Source of the DNA: Chloroflexota bacterium
Lineage (GTDB): Bacteria; Chloroflexota; Anaerolineae; Anaerolineales; Anaerolineaceae
DNA: 64,000 bases
Direction of reading: 5' to 3'
Assembly (NCBI GenBank): GCA_023381565.1
Contig: JAMCRR010000198.1
Span: forward strand, 1-64,000
The notes beneath the pieces are model-generated. The model did not search any database. It saw only the letters and a list, made by a program, of their open reading frames with translations, and was not told where the DNA came from. A program made the translations under genes and the position numbers. The first letter of the stretch is position 1; each line of letters starts with the position of its first letter. Positions 17,535 to 26,256 of the stretch are shown here, piece by piece.

Positions 17535-18355
17535 AGATAGACCTGACCATCAACACCGATCTGGCCTGCCAAATCCTGACCGAATTCCTGCGCAACGAGA
17601 TCACCCGCAGCGGTTTCCACCATGCCCTCGTTGGGCTGTCGGGTGGCGTGGATTCGTCGCTGAGCTGCTTCCTGGCAGCCGAGGCGTTGGGACCTAAAAA
17701 CGTGACCGCCGTGCGTATGCCCTACAAGTCTTCCTCCGCCGATTCGATGGAGCACGCCCAGATGGTCATCGATCAGCTCGGCGTGAATTCCATCACCATC
17801 CCGATCACGGAGCTGGCAGACGGGCTCATCGACCAGTTCCCTGAAATGAACGACCGCCGGCGGGGCAACATCATGGCGCGGGCGCGCATGATCGTGCTCT
17901 ACGACCAGTCGGAGGTCTCTCGGGGGCTGGTGGTAGGCACCGGCAACAAGACCGAGATTTTGTTGGGCTATACCACCCTCTTTGGAGATTCGGCTTCGGC
18001 GCTCAACCCGCTGGGCGACCTGTACAAAACCCAGGTACGCCAGCTGGCGGCTGCGATGGGGGTTCCAAAGGTGATCATCGAGAAACCACCGACCGCCGAC
18101 CTGTGGTTGGGTCAAACTGACGAAGGCGAGCTGGGTTTTACCTATGCCGAGGTCGACCGGCTGCTCTACCTGCTTGTGGACCAGCGCTATCACCCGCGCG
18201 ACTGCGTGGAGGCCGGCTTCTCTGAGGATTTCGTGCGCGGTGTGGTCGAGCGCATCCGGCGCAGCCAGTACAAGCGCATGCTGCCGCTCATCGCCAAACT
18301 GAGCAACCGCACGGTGGGTTACGACTTTTTATACCTGAGAGACTGGGGTACGTAA
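17531..18355 (+). CDS. nadE: NAD synthase (NadE)
   Basis: This 274-residue protein converts nicotinic acid adenine dinucleotide, ATP and ammonia to NAD. The ATP-pyrophosphatase P-loop GLSGGVDSSLSC is at residues 36-47, and the NaAD/ATP binding segments GTGNKTEILLGYTTLFGDSASALNPLGDLYKTQVRQLA and KPPTADLWLGQTDEGELG are fully conserved. Its length matches the single-domain ammonia-dependent NadE. Because the nitrilase gene upstream overlaps by ATGA, it is likely to be used as a two-protein glutamine-dependent complex. No pncB or nadD is in view. Confidence 0.95.
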   Translation: MKIDLTINTDLACQILTEFLRNEITRSGFHHALVGLSGGVDSSLSCFLAAEALGPKNVTAVRMPYKSSSADSMEHAQMVIDQLGVNSITIPITELADGLIDQFPEMNDRRRGNIMARARMIVLYDQSEVSRGLVVGTGNKTEILLGYTTLFGDSASALNPLGDLYKTQVRQLAAAMGVPKVIIEKPPTADLWLGQTDEGELGFTYAEVDRLLYLLVDQRYHPRDCVEAGFSEDFVRGVVERIRRSQYKRMLPLIAKLSNRTVGYDFLYLRDWGT

Positions 18356-18369
18356 CCGCTTTATCGTCT

Positions 18370-19626
18370 ATGGGATTGCACATTCCGCCTGCTCTGCATT
18401 ATCGTAAATTCACCTTATTGTGGCTCGGCATGGTGATCTCGATTACAGGCTCGCAGATGCAGCTGTGGGCGCTGTTCTGGCACATCCGCACGCTGACCAG
18501 CCAGCCGATTGCCGTGAGCGGGATCGGGGCAGCGCGCTTCCTGCCGGTGCTGGTCTTTTCTCTGGTAGGCGGCCTGATCGCCGACCGGTACGACCGGCGC
18601 GCGGTGCTCTTCCTCACCCAGTCGGTGATGGCGCTGACCGCACTGGCTCTGGGTCTTTTGACACTCTGGGGAGTGATCCGCCTGTGGCACATCTACCTGA
18701 TCACTGCCATCCAGGCGGTGGCCGTGTCGTTTGACACGCCGGCACGCCAATCGCTGGTGCCCAACCTGGTGCCCGGAGGCGACCTGGCGAACGCTTTTAG
18801 CATGCAGTCGATTGGCACGGACCTCGGCGCGGTGGCCGGCCCGGCGCTCAGCGGCGTGGTTATCGCGTATATGGGGCAGTACTATACCTACATCTTCAAC
18901 GCCATTTCATTCCTGGCGGTGATCGTGGCGCTGCTAATGATCGGCAAGATCCCGCAGCAGGTGGCTGCTCCGGTCGCCGGCAGCCGGTTCTCCAACTGGA
19001 ACGCCATCCGCGAAGGAATTGACTTCATCCGGCACCAGCCGGTGATCCTCTCCACCATGGTCCTGGATTTTTTCGCCACGTTCTTCTCTTCAGCGAACAC
19101 CCTGCTGCCCTTCATCGCTCGCGACGTCTTGAAGGTGGGCTCGGTGGCTTACGGGTGGCTCTCGGCAGCCCAGTCGATCGGGGCGATCCTGGCAGCCACA
19201 GTCATCTCGCAGAAGCACCTGCTGCGCCGTCAAGGTCCCCTGATGCTGGCGGCTGTGGGGATCTTCGGGCTGGCGACAGTCTTGTTTGGGTTCTCGCGGT
19301 TTTACGCGCTGACGATGCTGGCGCTGATCCTGGTGGGGGCCAGCGACGCGGTCAGCACCATCATCCGCAACACGATCCGCCAGCTGCAAACCCCTGATAC
19401 CTATCGCGGCCGCATGACGGGCGTCAACCAGATCTTCTTCATGGGCGGACCCCAATTGGGCGAGATCGAGTCGGGCCTGGCGGCTGAAGCGCTCGGCCCA
19501 GGGCTGGCGATCGTAGCCGGGGGGTTGGGCTGCCTGCTGGCGGTGGGTTGGATCGCCAGGCGCTGGCCCCAGATCCGGCGCTACGACGGCAGCGAGCCGG
19601 TGGTGGCGGGAACGACCTCGAATTGA
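18370..19626 (+). CDS. MFS transporter, EntS-like exporter
   Basis: A 418-residue major facilitator with twelve TM helices. Residues 15-30 (LWLGMVISITGSQMQLWALFW) and GGLIADRYDRRAVLFLTQSVMA (loop 2-3 motif) and the segment DTPARQSLVPNLVPGGDLANAFSMQSIG match the enterobactin-exporter (EntS/MFS_3) subgroup. Substrate is unknown; these export siderophores, macrolides or other small molecules. It starts 15 bases after nadE and may be read through from that operon, but its function is separate. A TATAAT-like box at 19735-19740 precedes the next gene. Confidence 0.88.
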   Translation: MGLHIPPALHYRKFTLLWLGMVISITGSQMQLWALFWHIRTLTSQPIAVSGIGAARFLPVLVFSLVGGLIADRYDRRAVLFLTQSVMALTALALGLLTLWGVIRLWHIYLITAIQAVAVSFDTPARQSLVPNLVPGGDLANAFSMQSIGTDLGAVAGPALSGVVIAYMGQYYTYIFNAISFLAVIVALLMIGKIPQQVAAPVAGSRFSNWNAIREGIDFIRHQPVILSTMVLDFFATFFSSANTLLPFIARDVLKVGSVAYGWLSAAQSIGAILAATVISQKHLLRRQGPLMLAAVGIFGLATVLFGFSRFYALTMLALILVGASDAVSTIIRNTIRQLQTPDTYRGRMTGVNQIFFMGGPQLGEIESGLAAEALGPGLAIVAGGLGCLLAVGWIARRWPQIRRYDGSEPVVAGTTSN

Positions 19627-19775
19627 GGTGAAGGCGGTAGGGTGTGTTGGAAGCCCCTTTTCAAAGATCGGATGATCTTCAGTCGACTCAGTGGCAATGC
19701 CCATCATCGTGGATCGCCCCTGATGCATCGTTGCTATAATATATTCATGTCGACTGCTAAGTAGGATACCCCTCG

Positions 19776-20660
19776 ATGCCTAAGAAAACCAGGACTTCTT
19801 CTTTCGGCGTTTCAAAACGAGAAGGGCACGATTCTTCTCCCTTCTACAATCGCAGCCTGTACGGGCATGCGTCTCCGCTGTCGATTGCCGAAGAAAAGCC
19901 CGATGATCTCCCCTCTCCACCGCTCACCGTCCCGGAGGACTGGTGCGACCGGATATACTGCCAGTCTTCAGAGAAAATGCCCCTACCCGATGACAGCATC
20001 GCCCTGGCTTTCACCTCTCCCCCATATAACGTCGGTAAGGACTACGATGAGGACCGCAGTCTGGAAGACTACTTCCGGCTGATCAAAGATGTGGGCAGGG
20101 AGGTCTATCGTGTGCTCAAACCGGGCGGGCGCTATGTGCTCAACGTGGCCAATTTGGGCCGCAAGCCCTATCTACCGATGCACACCTATTTTTACCAGGC
20201 CAACAGCGAAATCGGCTTCCTCCCCATGGGAGAGATTATCTGGCAGAAAGCGCGGGGAGCTAACGGGAGCTGCGCCTGGGGGAGCTGGGAGAGCGCCAAA
20301 GCGCCGCGCATCCGCGATATCCACGAATATTTGCTGGTCTTTGCCAAGCAGGGCTTTTCGCGGGCAGAGAACGGTGAGTCGGATATCAGCCGTGAGGAAT
20401 TCCTGGCCTCCACCCTTTCGGTCTGGCAAATTCCACCCGAATCGGCGAGAAGGGTAGGGCACCCCGCACCTTTCCCGATCGAACTTGCCGCGCGCGTGAT
20501 TAAGCTATATTCTTATGTCGGCGATGTCGTCCTGGATCCCTTCGCCGGTTCGGGGACCACCTGTGTTGCGGCAAAACAGAACCGCCGCCATTACGTTGGG
20601 TTCGATATCGTAAGAGAGTATTGCCAATTAGCAGAAGAAAGGTGTAAAGCGAGTCAATAG
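19776..20660 (+). CDS. DNA (cytosine-N4 or adenine-N6) methyltransferase, beta class, orphan
   Basis: A 294-residue SAM-dependent DNA methyltransferase. The catalytic motif [16 protein letters not shown] is near residue 78 and the SAM-binding motif [16 protein letters not shown] near residue 255. Motif IV preceding motif I defines the circularly permuted beta class; TSPPY is usual for N4-cytosine and some N6-adenine enzymes. Position [18 protein letters not shown] before motif I is motif X. No restriction endonuclease or specificity subunit lies nearby, so it is an orphan, possibly regulatory. It has a short spacing (9 bases) to the following zinc-ribbon gene. Confidence 0.9.
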   Translation: MPKKTRTSSFGVSKREGHDSSPFYNRSLYGHASPLSIAEEKPDDLPSPPLTVPEDWCDRIYCQSSEKMPLPDDSIALAFTSPPYNVGKDYDEDRSLEDYFRLIKDVGREVYRVLKPGGRYVLNVANLGRKPYLPMHTYFYQANSEIGFLPMGEIIWQKARGANGSCAWGSWESAKAPRIRDIHEYLLVFAKQGFSRAENGESDISREEFLASTLSVWQIPPESARRVGHPAPFPIELAARVIKLYSYVGDVVLDPFAGSGTTCVAAKQNRRHYVGFDIVREYCQLAEERCKASQ

Positions 20661-20669
20661 GATTTCTAT

Positions 20670-20966
20670 ATGTCACAAACATTCAAATGCCCCGGATGTG
20701 GGGCGCCTTTGGATTACTCGAGTGGCGACGCTACTACGGTGCGCTGCCCTTTTTGTAATAATGTAGTGGTCGTCCCTGAGGAGCTGCGGACGAAGCAGCC
20801 TGTACAGCCGGCAGCCTCCTCACCGGCGCAATCCCCGGCCGACCCTCCGGCCTCTTTGCCTGGCGATCCATTGCTGGTACGGCAGATGATCCGCGAGAAC
20901 CGGCGCAATGCTCGCGTGGAGCGCTGGGCGCTGCGCCGCGAGCTGCGCAGCCTACGCCGGCGCTGA
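20670..20966 (+). CDS. Small zinc-ribbon protein
   Basis: A 98-residue protein. The N-terminal zinc ribbon CPGCGAPL...VRCPFCNN (two CxxC knuckles at about residues 8-11 and 30-33) is followed by a Pro/Ala-rich linker and a basic tail (RREN-RR repeats: RENRRNARVERWALRRELRSLRRR). AGGA precedes the ATG. Sits between the DNA methyltransferase gene and the YgjP-like gene with short gaps, so a shared transcript is likely. No enzymatic role is seen; nucleic-acid or protein binding is a guess. Confidence 0.7.
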   Translation: MSQTFKCPGCGAPLDYSSGDATTVRCPFCNNVVVVPEELRTKQPVQPAASSPAQSPADPPASLPGDPLLVRQMIRENRRNARVERWALRRELRSLRRR

Positions 20967-20976
20967 TCTCCTGCCG

Positions 20977-21645
20977 ATGGAGATCGATAAAATCATCCGC
21001 TCTCGGCGTAAAACCATCGCCCTGATCATCGAGCCAGACGGGCGCCTGGTGGTGCGCGCCCCCCTGCGCCTTCCGGAGCGCCAGATCCATGACCTGGTGG
21101 AACGGAAAGCCGGCTGGATCGTGCGCAAGCAAGATCAGATCCGCCAAGCAGGATCTACCCTCCAGACGCATGCCTACAGCGAGGGGGAAGAGTTGCTCTA
21201 CCTGGGTAAGCCGTACCGGTTAATCCTCGTCCCCAACCCGGCTCCGCCGCTCTGCCTCGAGGACAGCTTCTACCTCTCGGCTGCGCTGCGCGGCCGTGGG
21301 AAGGAGGTTTTCACGGCCTGGTACCGGAACCAGGCAGCGCGCATCCTTTCGGAACGGGTGCGCCTCTTTGCCGGAAGCATGCAGCTTTCTTTTCACCAGG
21401 TGAAGATCACCTCCGCTCGCACACGCTGGGGGTCGTGCAGCGCCCAAGGAAACCTGTGCTTCACCTGGCGGCTGGTTATGGCGCCGCTGCCGATCATCGA
21501 TTACGTAGTGGTTCACGAGCTGGCTCACCTGCTGCAGCGCAACCATTCGCACGCATATTGGGAGATTGTGGCAAAAGTGTTGCCGGATTACCGCCAGCGA
21601 AGAGGCTGGCTGAAAGCCAACGGCCGGCTTTTAACTCTGGATTGA
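20977..21645 (+). CDS. YgjP-like (DUF45, M48-related) metallopeptidase
   Basis: This is a 222-residue protein with the zinc-binding motif HELAH near residue 180 in VVVHELAHLLQRNHSHAYW, followed by KVLPDYRQRRGWLKANG. The preceding segment SARTRWGSCSAQGNLCFTWRLVMAP is the invariant signature of the YgjP/DUF45 family (WGSC...L.f.wrLv.aP). Start at 20977 (MEIDKIIRSRRKT) is chosen because homologous proteins begin with an I.rSrRktial segment; the longer frame to 20908 is out of context. Some YgjP proteins are reported to act on nucleotides, so the peptidase name is by family only. Confidence 0.85.
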   Translation: MEIDKIIRSRRKTIALIIEPDGRLVVRAPLRLPERQIHDLVERKAGWIVRKQDQIRQAGSTLQTHAYSEGEELLYLGKPYRLILVPNPAPPLCLEDSFYLSAALRGRGKEVFTAWYRNQAARILSERVRLFAGSMQLSFHQVKITSARTRWGSCSAQGNLCFTWRLVMAPLPIIDYVVVHELAHLLQRNHSHAYWEIVAKVLPDYRQRRGWLKANGRLLTLD

Positions 21646-21655
21646 GCCCGGGAAT

Positions 21656-21682
21656 AAAAACGAGCTCCTTTTCAGGAGCTCG
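21656..21682 (-). terminator. Intrinsic terminator for the SWIM gene
   Basis: CGAGCTCCT and AGGAGCTCG form a perfect 9-bp stem with a 4-nt loop, followed on the minus strand by five T and further T-rich bases. It ends transcription of the SWIM gene and lies in the gap to the convergent YgjP gene; on the plus strand it lacks a T-run. Confidence 0.8.
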
Positions 21683-21721
21683 CCAGTTTCTCACTAATAA
21701 ACCCGATGCATTGCCGGGCAC

Positions 21722-21964
21722 TTATTCCTCAACCGGTTGGGGGATCATCCCCTCCAAAATCATCTCCAAAGCCATCGTGTGGCTGCATCGTCCGCGAGTT
21801 AAAAAGAAGTCGCAATCACACTGCCAGACATTCTCTTGATATTTCACTGTGTGATGGTTATTTTCCCCGTCGAATGTGACCGTAAAAGCCTCAAAATGGA
21901 TCCTATCACGCTCGCGCGCATACCGCTTGGCTTTTTCAATCTTTCCGATCATCCCATAATCCAT
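21722..21964 (-). CDS. SWIM zinc-finger domain protein
   Basis: An 80-residue protein consisting of one SWIM finger: CDCDFFLTRGRCSH (CxC...CxH) near residues 48-61 with the strand VKYQENVWQ before it. SWIM fingers occur in MuDR transposases, Swi2/Snf2 proteins and many small bacterial proteins, where they bind DNA or protein. ATG at 21964 has AAGGAGAAA upstream; the longer frame is rejected. It has its own terminator downstream and a GC-rich hairpin in the leader. Stand-alone short form; function unknown. Confidence 0.78.
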   Translation of the reverse strand: MDYGMIGKIEKAKRYARERDRIHFEAFTVTFDGENNHHTVKYQENVWQCDCDFFLTRGRCSHTMALEMILEGMIPQPVEE

Positions 21965-21998
21965 GGTCCGTTTCTCCTTTCGAAGGGTGAAAGAGAAT

Positions 21999-22027
21999 AA
22001 AAAAGGGCACGCGTCGACACGCGTGCC
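21999..22027 (-). terminator. Hairpin with T-run in the leader of the SWIM gene
   Basis: GGCACGCGT and ACGCGTGCC form a perfect 9-bp GC-rich stem with a 4-nt loop, followed on the minus strand by a run of six T. It lies 35 bases before the SWIM ATG, so it would stop minus-strand transcription before the gene. It may be an attenuator, or the terminator of a transcript from the amidohydrolase gene (stop at 22306). Confidence 0.65.
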
Positions 22028-22227
22028 TCCCATCAAACCCAGAAACTACTAATTGAGGAACCTACTCGCATATAGGTTTTTTTCTCCGGTAATTAGAGTA
22101 TAAACCGAGTGGAGGAGAAAGTCAACCGGGTTCCTCGATCCTAATCATATCCTTAACAAATCTAAACTATTTCTGAACATTCCGAATTGACTCTGGATGG
22201 TTAAACCGGGATGGACATCTTTTTTTA

Positions 22228-22285
22228 GGACGCGGACGGAGGCGGATAGTTTCTAATCCGCGTTCTTGCGTGCTCGTCCGCGTCC
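22228..22285. repeat. Nested inverted repeat in the amidohydrolase-SWIM gap
   Basis: GGACGCGGACG and CGTCCGCGTCC pair exactly as an 11-bp outer stem, and GCGGAT/ATCCGC forms a second inner stem. No T-run follows on either strand. It resembles REP-type palindromic elements; function unknown. The rest of 21965-22305 contains no gene. Confidence 0.5.
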
Positions 22286-22305
22286 CATCTCAATCATCTA
22301 TTGGG

Positions 22306-23328
22306 TTACAGGCGCATAAGGCGCTCGGCGTTGCGGTGGGCAATCTTAGCCCGATCACCAGGGCTTACCGGCAGCTGCTCCAGGAACACCCGAGCGGCCT
22401 CCATCGAGCTGTAGGGGTAGTCGGCAGAGAACAGGATGCGGTCGATCCCCACCTGCAACAGCAGGTCCAGGAAATTCTGGGTGTAGTTGAAACCGCTGAA
22501 GGTGTAGTACACGTTCTCGCGAAGGTAATCCCCGATGGGGCGCTGTAAATGAGTCGTCTCCATGGGGAGGGTGCGCTCGAGGCGGGGCAGCATGAAGGGT
22601 AGAGCCTCGCCCATGTGCCCGATGACGAACTGCAAGCCCGGGTAACGGTCGAATACCCCGCTGAGAACGATCCGCAAAATATGAGTGGCGGTCTCGATAT
22701 GCCAGCCCCAGGCCGCAGCCGACAGGCCGTAGACCACCTCTGGCGAGAAGTTCCCCGCGTACGAAGCCTGGATCACCGGCTGCGGTGGTGGTGTGGGATG
22801 GAGGTAGATTGGCACCTGCAGAGCTTCGGCGCTCTCCAGAATGGGCCAGAAGAAGGGGTCATCCAGGTAGCGGCTCTTGATATGCCCGTTGATCACAGCG
22901 CCTTTGAAGCTGTACTGGTTGACCGTTCGTTCGAGCTCGCCGGCGGCAGTCTTAGGGGAAGCATTAGGAATCGCGGCAAGCCCGGCCAGGCGGTCCGGAT
23001 GGCGCCTGATGGCCTCGGCCAGGCGATCGTTGGTGCTGCGCGCGAGATCCACGGCATCTTTCACATCGAGCTGCTCCACTCCGGGTGAAGTCAGCGAGAG
23101 CACCTGCATGTCGATTCCAGCGTCGTCCATATCCGCGATCCTGAGCTCGTCGAGATCGAGCAACTGATCGATCAGATGGCTGGTGATGATCTCGCCTGCG
23201 GTGTGGCTGCCAGAAGCCTGGACCTGATCGTTGAGCCGGCGCCCGGGGCCATCCATAAATTCTTGCGTGGCGAAGTGCTCTTCGAGCGTAATCGTTAAAA
23301 GCTCCTGTCCATTTTTACCTGAAACCAT
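22306..23328 (-). CDS. Amidohydrolase family 2 (ACMSD / gamma-resorcylate decarboxylase-like)
   Basis: A 340-residue metal-dependent TIM-barrel of the amidohydrolase-2 group. EEHF at residues 16-19 supplies the first metal ligands. The barrel strand YLHPTPPP carries the next His, IGHMGEALPFM a further His, and FSADYPYSS the catalytic Asp near the end. These match gamma-resorcylate decarboxylase and aminocarboxymuconate-semialdehyde decarboxylase, which remove CO2 from aromatic or muconate acids. Substrate is not decidable. Start has GGAGG-like GGGAGGAAAAAG upstream. No aromatic degradation genes are adjacent. Confidence 0.85.
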   Translation of the reverse strand: MVSGKNGQELLTITLEEHFATQEFMDGPGRRLNDQVQASGSHTAGEIITSHLIDQLLDLDELRIADMDDAGIDMQVLSLTSPGVEQLDVKDAVDLARSTNDRLAEAIRRHPDRLAGLAAIPNASPKTAAGELERTVNQYSFKGAVINGHIKSRYLDDPFFWPILESAEALQVPIYLHPTPPPQPVIQASYAGNFSPEVVYGLSAAAWGWHIETATHILRIVLSGVFDRYPGLQFVIGHMGEALPFMLPRLERTLPMETTHLQRPIGDYLRENVYYTFSGFNYTQNFLDLLLQVGIDRILFSADYPYSSMEAARVFLEQLPVSPGDRAKIAHRNAERLMRL

Positions 23329-23572
23329 GATCTTTTTCCTCCCCCAGAATGAAAGTCCGCTTCACAAGAGGTTTTTCCATGCCTTATGAAGGTCTAACCT
23401 ATCTTTCCCCATGTGTGTAATATATTTATTACACTACCAATTAGATTTATTATATAAAGATACGGGGATTTTGTCAATTTTCATGCCTTTAAATAAATAG
23501 CCTGACATTCCGCAAAAGTTCAATCATTTCTAAAACCATTATTCATCAAACCTGAATAAGTATGGCGGATTC

Positions 23573-23818
23573 TTGGGTGGGTCTTCTTATATAGAAGGTC
23601 AAAAATTTTTAGAGGGGACACCAGTAGCCGTGATGAAGGCAGAACAGACAACCCAATGGATCACCGACGCAATCCCCTTTTCCGGCTTCATCCTGGCATT
23701 TCTGCCGGAGCGCACCGACGACGGGCACACGGTTTATTACGACGCCAGCGCCAACCCGACCCTCGAAGGCTAAACCTTCACGCTGAACGGCGGGGTGTAT
23801 CTGAAGCCTGCCGGCTGA
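23573..23818 (+). pseudogene. Short decayed ORF with in-frame stop
   Basis: The frame encodes a coherent segment (VAVMKAEQTTQWITDAIPFSGFILAF...TVYYDASANPTLEG), meets a TAA at 23771, and continues in the same frame as TFTLNGGVYLKPAG to a TGA at 23816. The part after the stop reads as normal protein, so this is probably the end of a larger gene damaged by a nonsense mutation. No family is recognised. Start is uncertain (23573 or an ATG at 23632). Confidence 0.45.
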
Positions 23819-23871
23819 TCCAACGATCCACCAGCTCAGCCGGTAATTATTCCGCAGAACTGGGAGCCGGT

Positions 23872-24195
23872 TCAATCCGGGCGCCAGTTCTGCGCATCAC
23901 GGCGCAGATTCTCTAGCTGCCTCCAATGGTTCTCGATCACCTGGCGCCCCTTTTCGGTAATCTGCACCTGAGTATTCGGGCGTTTATCTACAAATTGTTT
24001 TTCCATCACGACCAGCCCGGATTCCTCGAGCTTGGATAAATGCACAGACAGATTCCCGCTGGTCAGACCGGTCAGGCGCTGCAGTGCCAGAAAATCGGCA
24101 CTTTTACAGGCAGACAGGGCAGTCATCAGGGAGAGTCGGGCCGGCTCATGCAGCAGTTTATCCAGGGCGGCGATCTCAGCAAAAACACTGCTCAT
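23872..24195 (-). CDS. Winged-helix transcriptional regulator (MarR/PadR-like, transcriptional partner of membrane gene)
   Basis: A 107-residue regulator whose sequence reads as a winged helix: EPARLSLMTALSACKSADFLALQRLTGLTSGNLSVHLSKLEESGLVVMEKQFVDKRPNTQVQITEKGRQVI. The recognition helix is LTSGNLSVHLSKLEESG. This short form (wHTH_27/ArsR-like) is often encoded with a small membrane protein. The start at 24195 overlaps the upstream stop as ATGA. Longer frame is not used. Probably an autoregulator of the two-gene operon. Confidence 0.85.
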   Translation of the reverse strand: MSSVFAEIAALDKLLHEPARLSLMTALSACKSADFLALQRLTGLTSGNLSVHLSKLEESGLVVMEKQFVDKRPNTQVQITEKGRQVIENHWRQLENLRRDAQNWRPD

Positions 24196-24794
24196 GACGC
24201 CTCCGGTGGAAGGGGTAATGATCGCACAAAGTAAATATGAAAGATCAAACCCCCGATCACCCCAAATATGCCAAAGAGTAAGGTGAAACCCAATATAGAA
24301 TCCTTTAGGCCCAGGAAACCCCACCAATCTCGAATCCCAACCACCGGTAGAATACTCAAAATGGCAAAACACGCTGCAAGGACCAAATTAAGGTTCAACA
24401 CGGACTTTACGGGTCGCCAGTACCAGAATCCGGTAAATGCAAACACCGCCGCGAATACCAGACCGAGCAAGCTGACCTCGGTGATATTCAGGTTGTCTCC
24501 GATAAATGCGGCCAACGCCAGTACGGCGCCAATTGTAGATAAGAACATTTCGGCATGTGTAACTGTCCGCTTCACCCTGCCGTACACGCGGTTATAGTAC
24601 CGGTCGACCAGGAGGTAAAACACGAGGCACCCCAGGGCTAATAGAATGGGCAGAGTCAGATCACGCGCCGGACCTTGCTGGGAATTCGCCCATAGGGTGA
24701 TGACCAGGAGGCACAAGCTCAGGGGTATCGCTCGTAAACCCTGAAGCTGCGGATAATTTTTAGCAAGGAAGCGGGTATGTTTGATGGAGTCCAT
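24192..24794 (-). CDS. Membrane protein, six TM helices, partner of the winged-helix regulator
   Basis: A 200-residue protein with about six hydrophobic helices (IPLSLCLLVITLWA, LPILLALGCLVFYLLV, AEMFLSTIGAVLALAAFIGD, LLGLVFAAVFAFTGFWYW, LVLAACFAILSILPVVG, LLFGIFGVIGGLIFHIYFV). It is not recognised as a named family. ATG at 24794 has AGGAGGG 5 bases upstream and is preferred to 24830. It is transcribed together with the winged-helix gene, which is coupled by ATGA overlap. Such pairs are common in Chloroflexota and Bacillota; the membrane protein may be what the regulator controls. Confidence 0.7.
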   Translation of the reverse strand: MDSIKHTRFLAKNYPQLQGLRAIPLSLCLLVITLWANSQQGPARDLTLPILLALGCLVFYLLVDRYYNRVYGRVKRTVTHAEMFLSTIGAVLALAAFIGDNLNITEVSLLGLVFAAVFAFTGFWYWRPVKSVLNLNLVLAACFAILSILPVVGIRDWWGFLGLKDSILGFTLLFGIFGVIGGLIFHIYFVRSLPLPPEAS

Positions 24795-24987
24795 GCACCC
24801 TCCTTTATTTCCGCAAGTTTTACATTTCAAACTACTTTATATTATAAACTATTTTGTAAATTTTTCAACTGCCTGGAGATTTATCTCGGATTGGCTCTTG
24901 AAAAAGCAGTTGTCTAGACAGTAGAATGATGTAAGGAGGCGCGACCCATCCACAAGAGAATGTAACCAGGTGCAGGAGGGACAGACA

Positions 24988-26160
24988 ATGGAAAGATCCA
25001 GAATTAAAGACCCTGATCTTGCCGCTCAGGTTGACGAAGGGCAGCTTGCGTGGCACCGCTACGTAACGCCAATCACCGATCACTATTGCCGCGAAATCGC
25101 CCAGCGTGACTACCGCGGCAAAAAATTGGCTTACTGGGGTCATATCACGCGCCACAATATCCTTTCAATCATGGTCGCTTTAAAGCAGGCAGGCGCCGAG
25201 ATTGTGATCGGGGCATGCAACGTGGACAGCACCGACGACGTCGCCGCGGCGTATGCTGTGGTACAGGGTATCCGCGTCTATGGCTGGCAGGGGATGAGCG
25301 TCGCAGATTACCGGCAGAACCTGGCGATCGTACGGGCTTTCGAAGCCGATTATCTCTGCGATATGGGTGGAGAGCTCTGCGAGGCCTATCTGGATAAGTC
25401 CCCTCCTGTGAAAGGCGCCCTCGAAGCAACGATGACCGGTCTTCACCGCTTGAAAAAGCACGCCCTGCCGTTCCCGGTCTTCGACTGGAACAGCCTTCCC
25501 ATGAAAGACCTGCACAACCGGTTCCATGTGGGCGATACCGTCTGGCCCGCCTTCAGCCACATCACGGGGATGAGCCTGTTTGGCAGGCGTGTCCTCGTGG
25601 TTGGCTGCGGGCCTGTCGGAAAAGGCATCGCCGAGCGCGCCCGCAATTTGGGAGCTGCGGTGTACGTTGCCGATCTGAATCCCGTCCGGCTTCTAGAGGC
25701 CATTCATCTTGGGTGCGAAATGGTTAGCATAGAAGAAGGGCTGGCGCGCTGCCAGATTATTGTGACAGCCACCGGAATCGACGATGTTTTGCGTGAAGAG
25801 CATCTCCGCCGGATAAAATCCGGAGCCATCCTCTTTAACGCCGGGCACTCAAATCACGAGATCGATATTGACTGGCTCTACCGGCAGCCACACCAGCGAA
25901 TGAAAGCCCATATCGAACGGTTTGATCTCGACAGCACACATGTGTTCCTATTAGCACAGGGGAGCCTGTTGAACCTGGCTGCCGGAGCCGGTCCCTACGG
26001 GGTTGACCAGTTTGACCATTACACCGCGGTGATGCTCCTGGGGATCGCCTGGATGTTTGACGACCTCCCAGACGATATAACGCCAGGGTTGCATCCCTAT
26101 CCGGCTCATTTAGAGCGAGTAATTGCCGAGCTGTCTGTCAAAATTCGGAGCAGTAGTTGA
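24988..26160 (+). CDS. Adenosylhomocysteinase-like protein lacking catalytic residues
   Basis: A 390-residue two-domain protein resembling S-adenosylhomocysteine hydrolase (SAHH). The N-terminal half has ITRHN (like HMTxxT), ACNVDSTDDVAAAYA (like SCNxFSTQDHAAAA), CDMGGEL (like DDGGDL) and LEATMTGLHRL (like EETTTGVHRL); the C-terminal half has a Rossmann fold, LVVGCGPVGKGIAERARNLG. Compared by eye with the human enzyme, Asp131 is Met, Lys186 is Met, Asp190 is His and Cys195 is Val, so the hydride-shuttle residues are missing. The NAD site is intact. It may act on a different substrate or be regulatory. Start at 24988 has AGGAGGG upstream. Confidence 0.78.
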   Translation: MERSRIKDPDLAAQVDEGQLAWHRYVTPITDHYCREIAQRDYRGKKLAYWGHITRHNILSIMVALKQAGAEIVIGACNVDSTDDVAAAYAVVQGIRVYGWQGMSVADYRQNLAIVRAFEADYLCDMGGELCEAYLDKSPPVKGALEATMTGLHRLKKHALPFPVFDWNSLPMKDLHNRFHVGDTVWPAFSHITGMSLFGRRVLVVGCGPVGKGIAERARNLGAAVYVADLNPVRLLEAIHLGCEMVSIEEGLARCQIIVTATGIDDVLREEHLRRIKSGAILFNAGHSNHEIDIDWLYRQPHQRMKAHIERFDLDSTHVFLLAQGSLLNLAAGAGPYGVDQFDHYTAVMLLGIAWMFDDLPDDITPGLHPYPAHLERVIAELSVKIRSSS

Positions 26161-26256
26161 CCCGCGTGGACTGAATATGGATAGACAGAGCAGGGCGGCA
26201 TGCGGTTTTTCTTAAAGGAATGCGGGTCAAATTAGTCTTGTCAAAGGATGACGACC

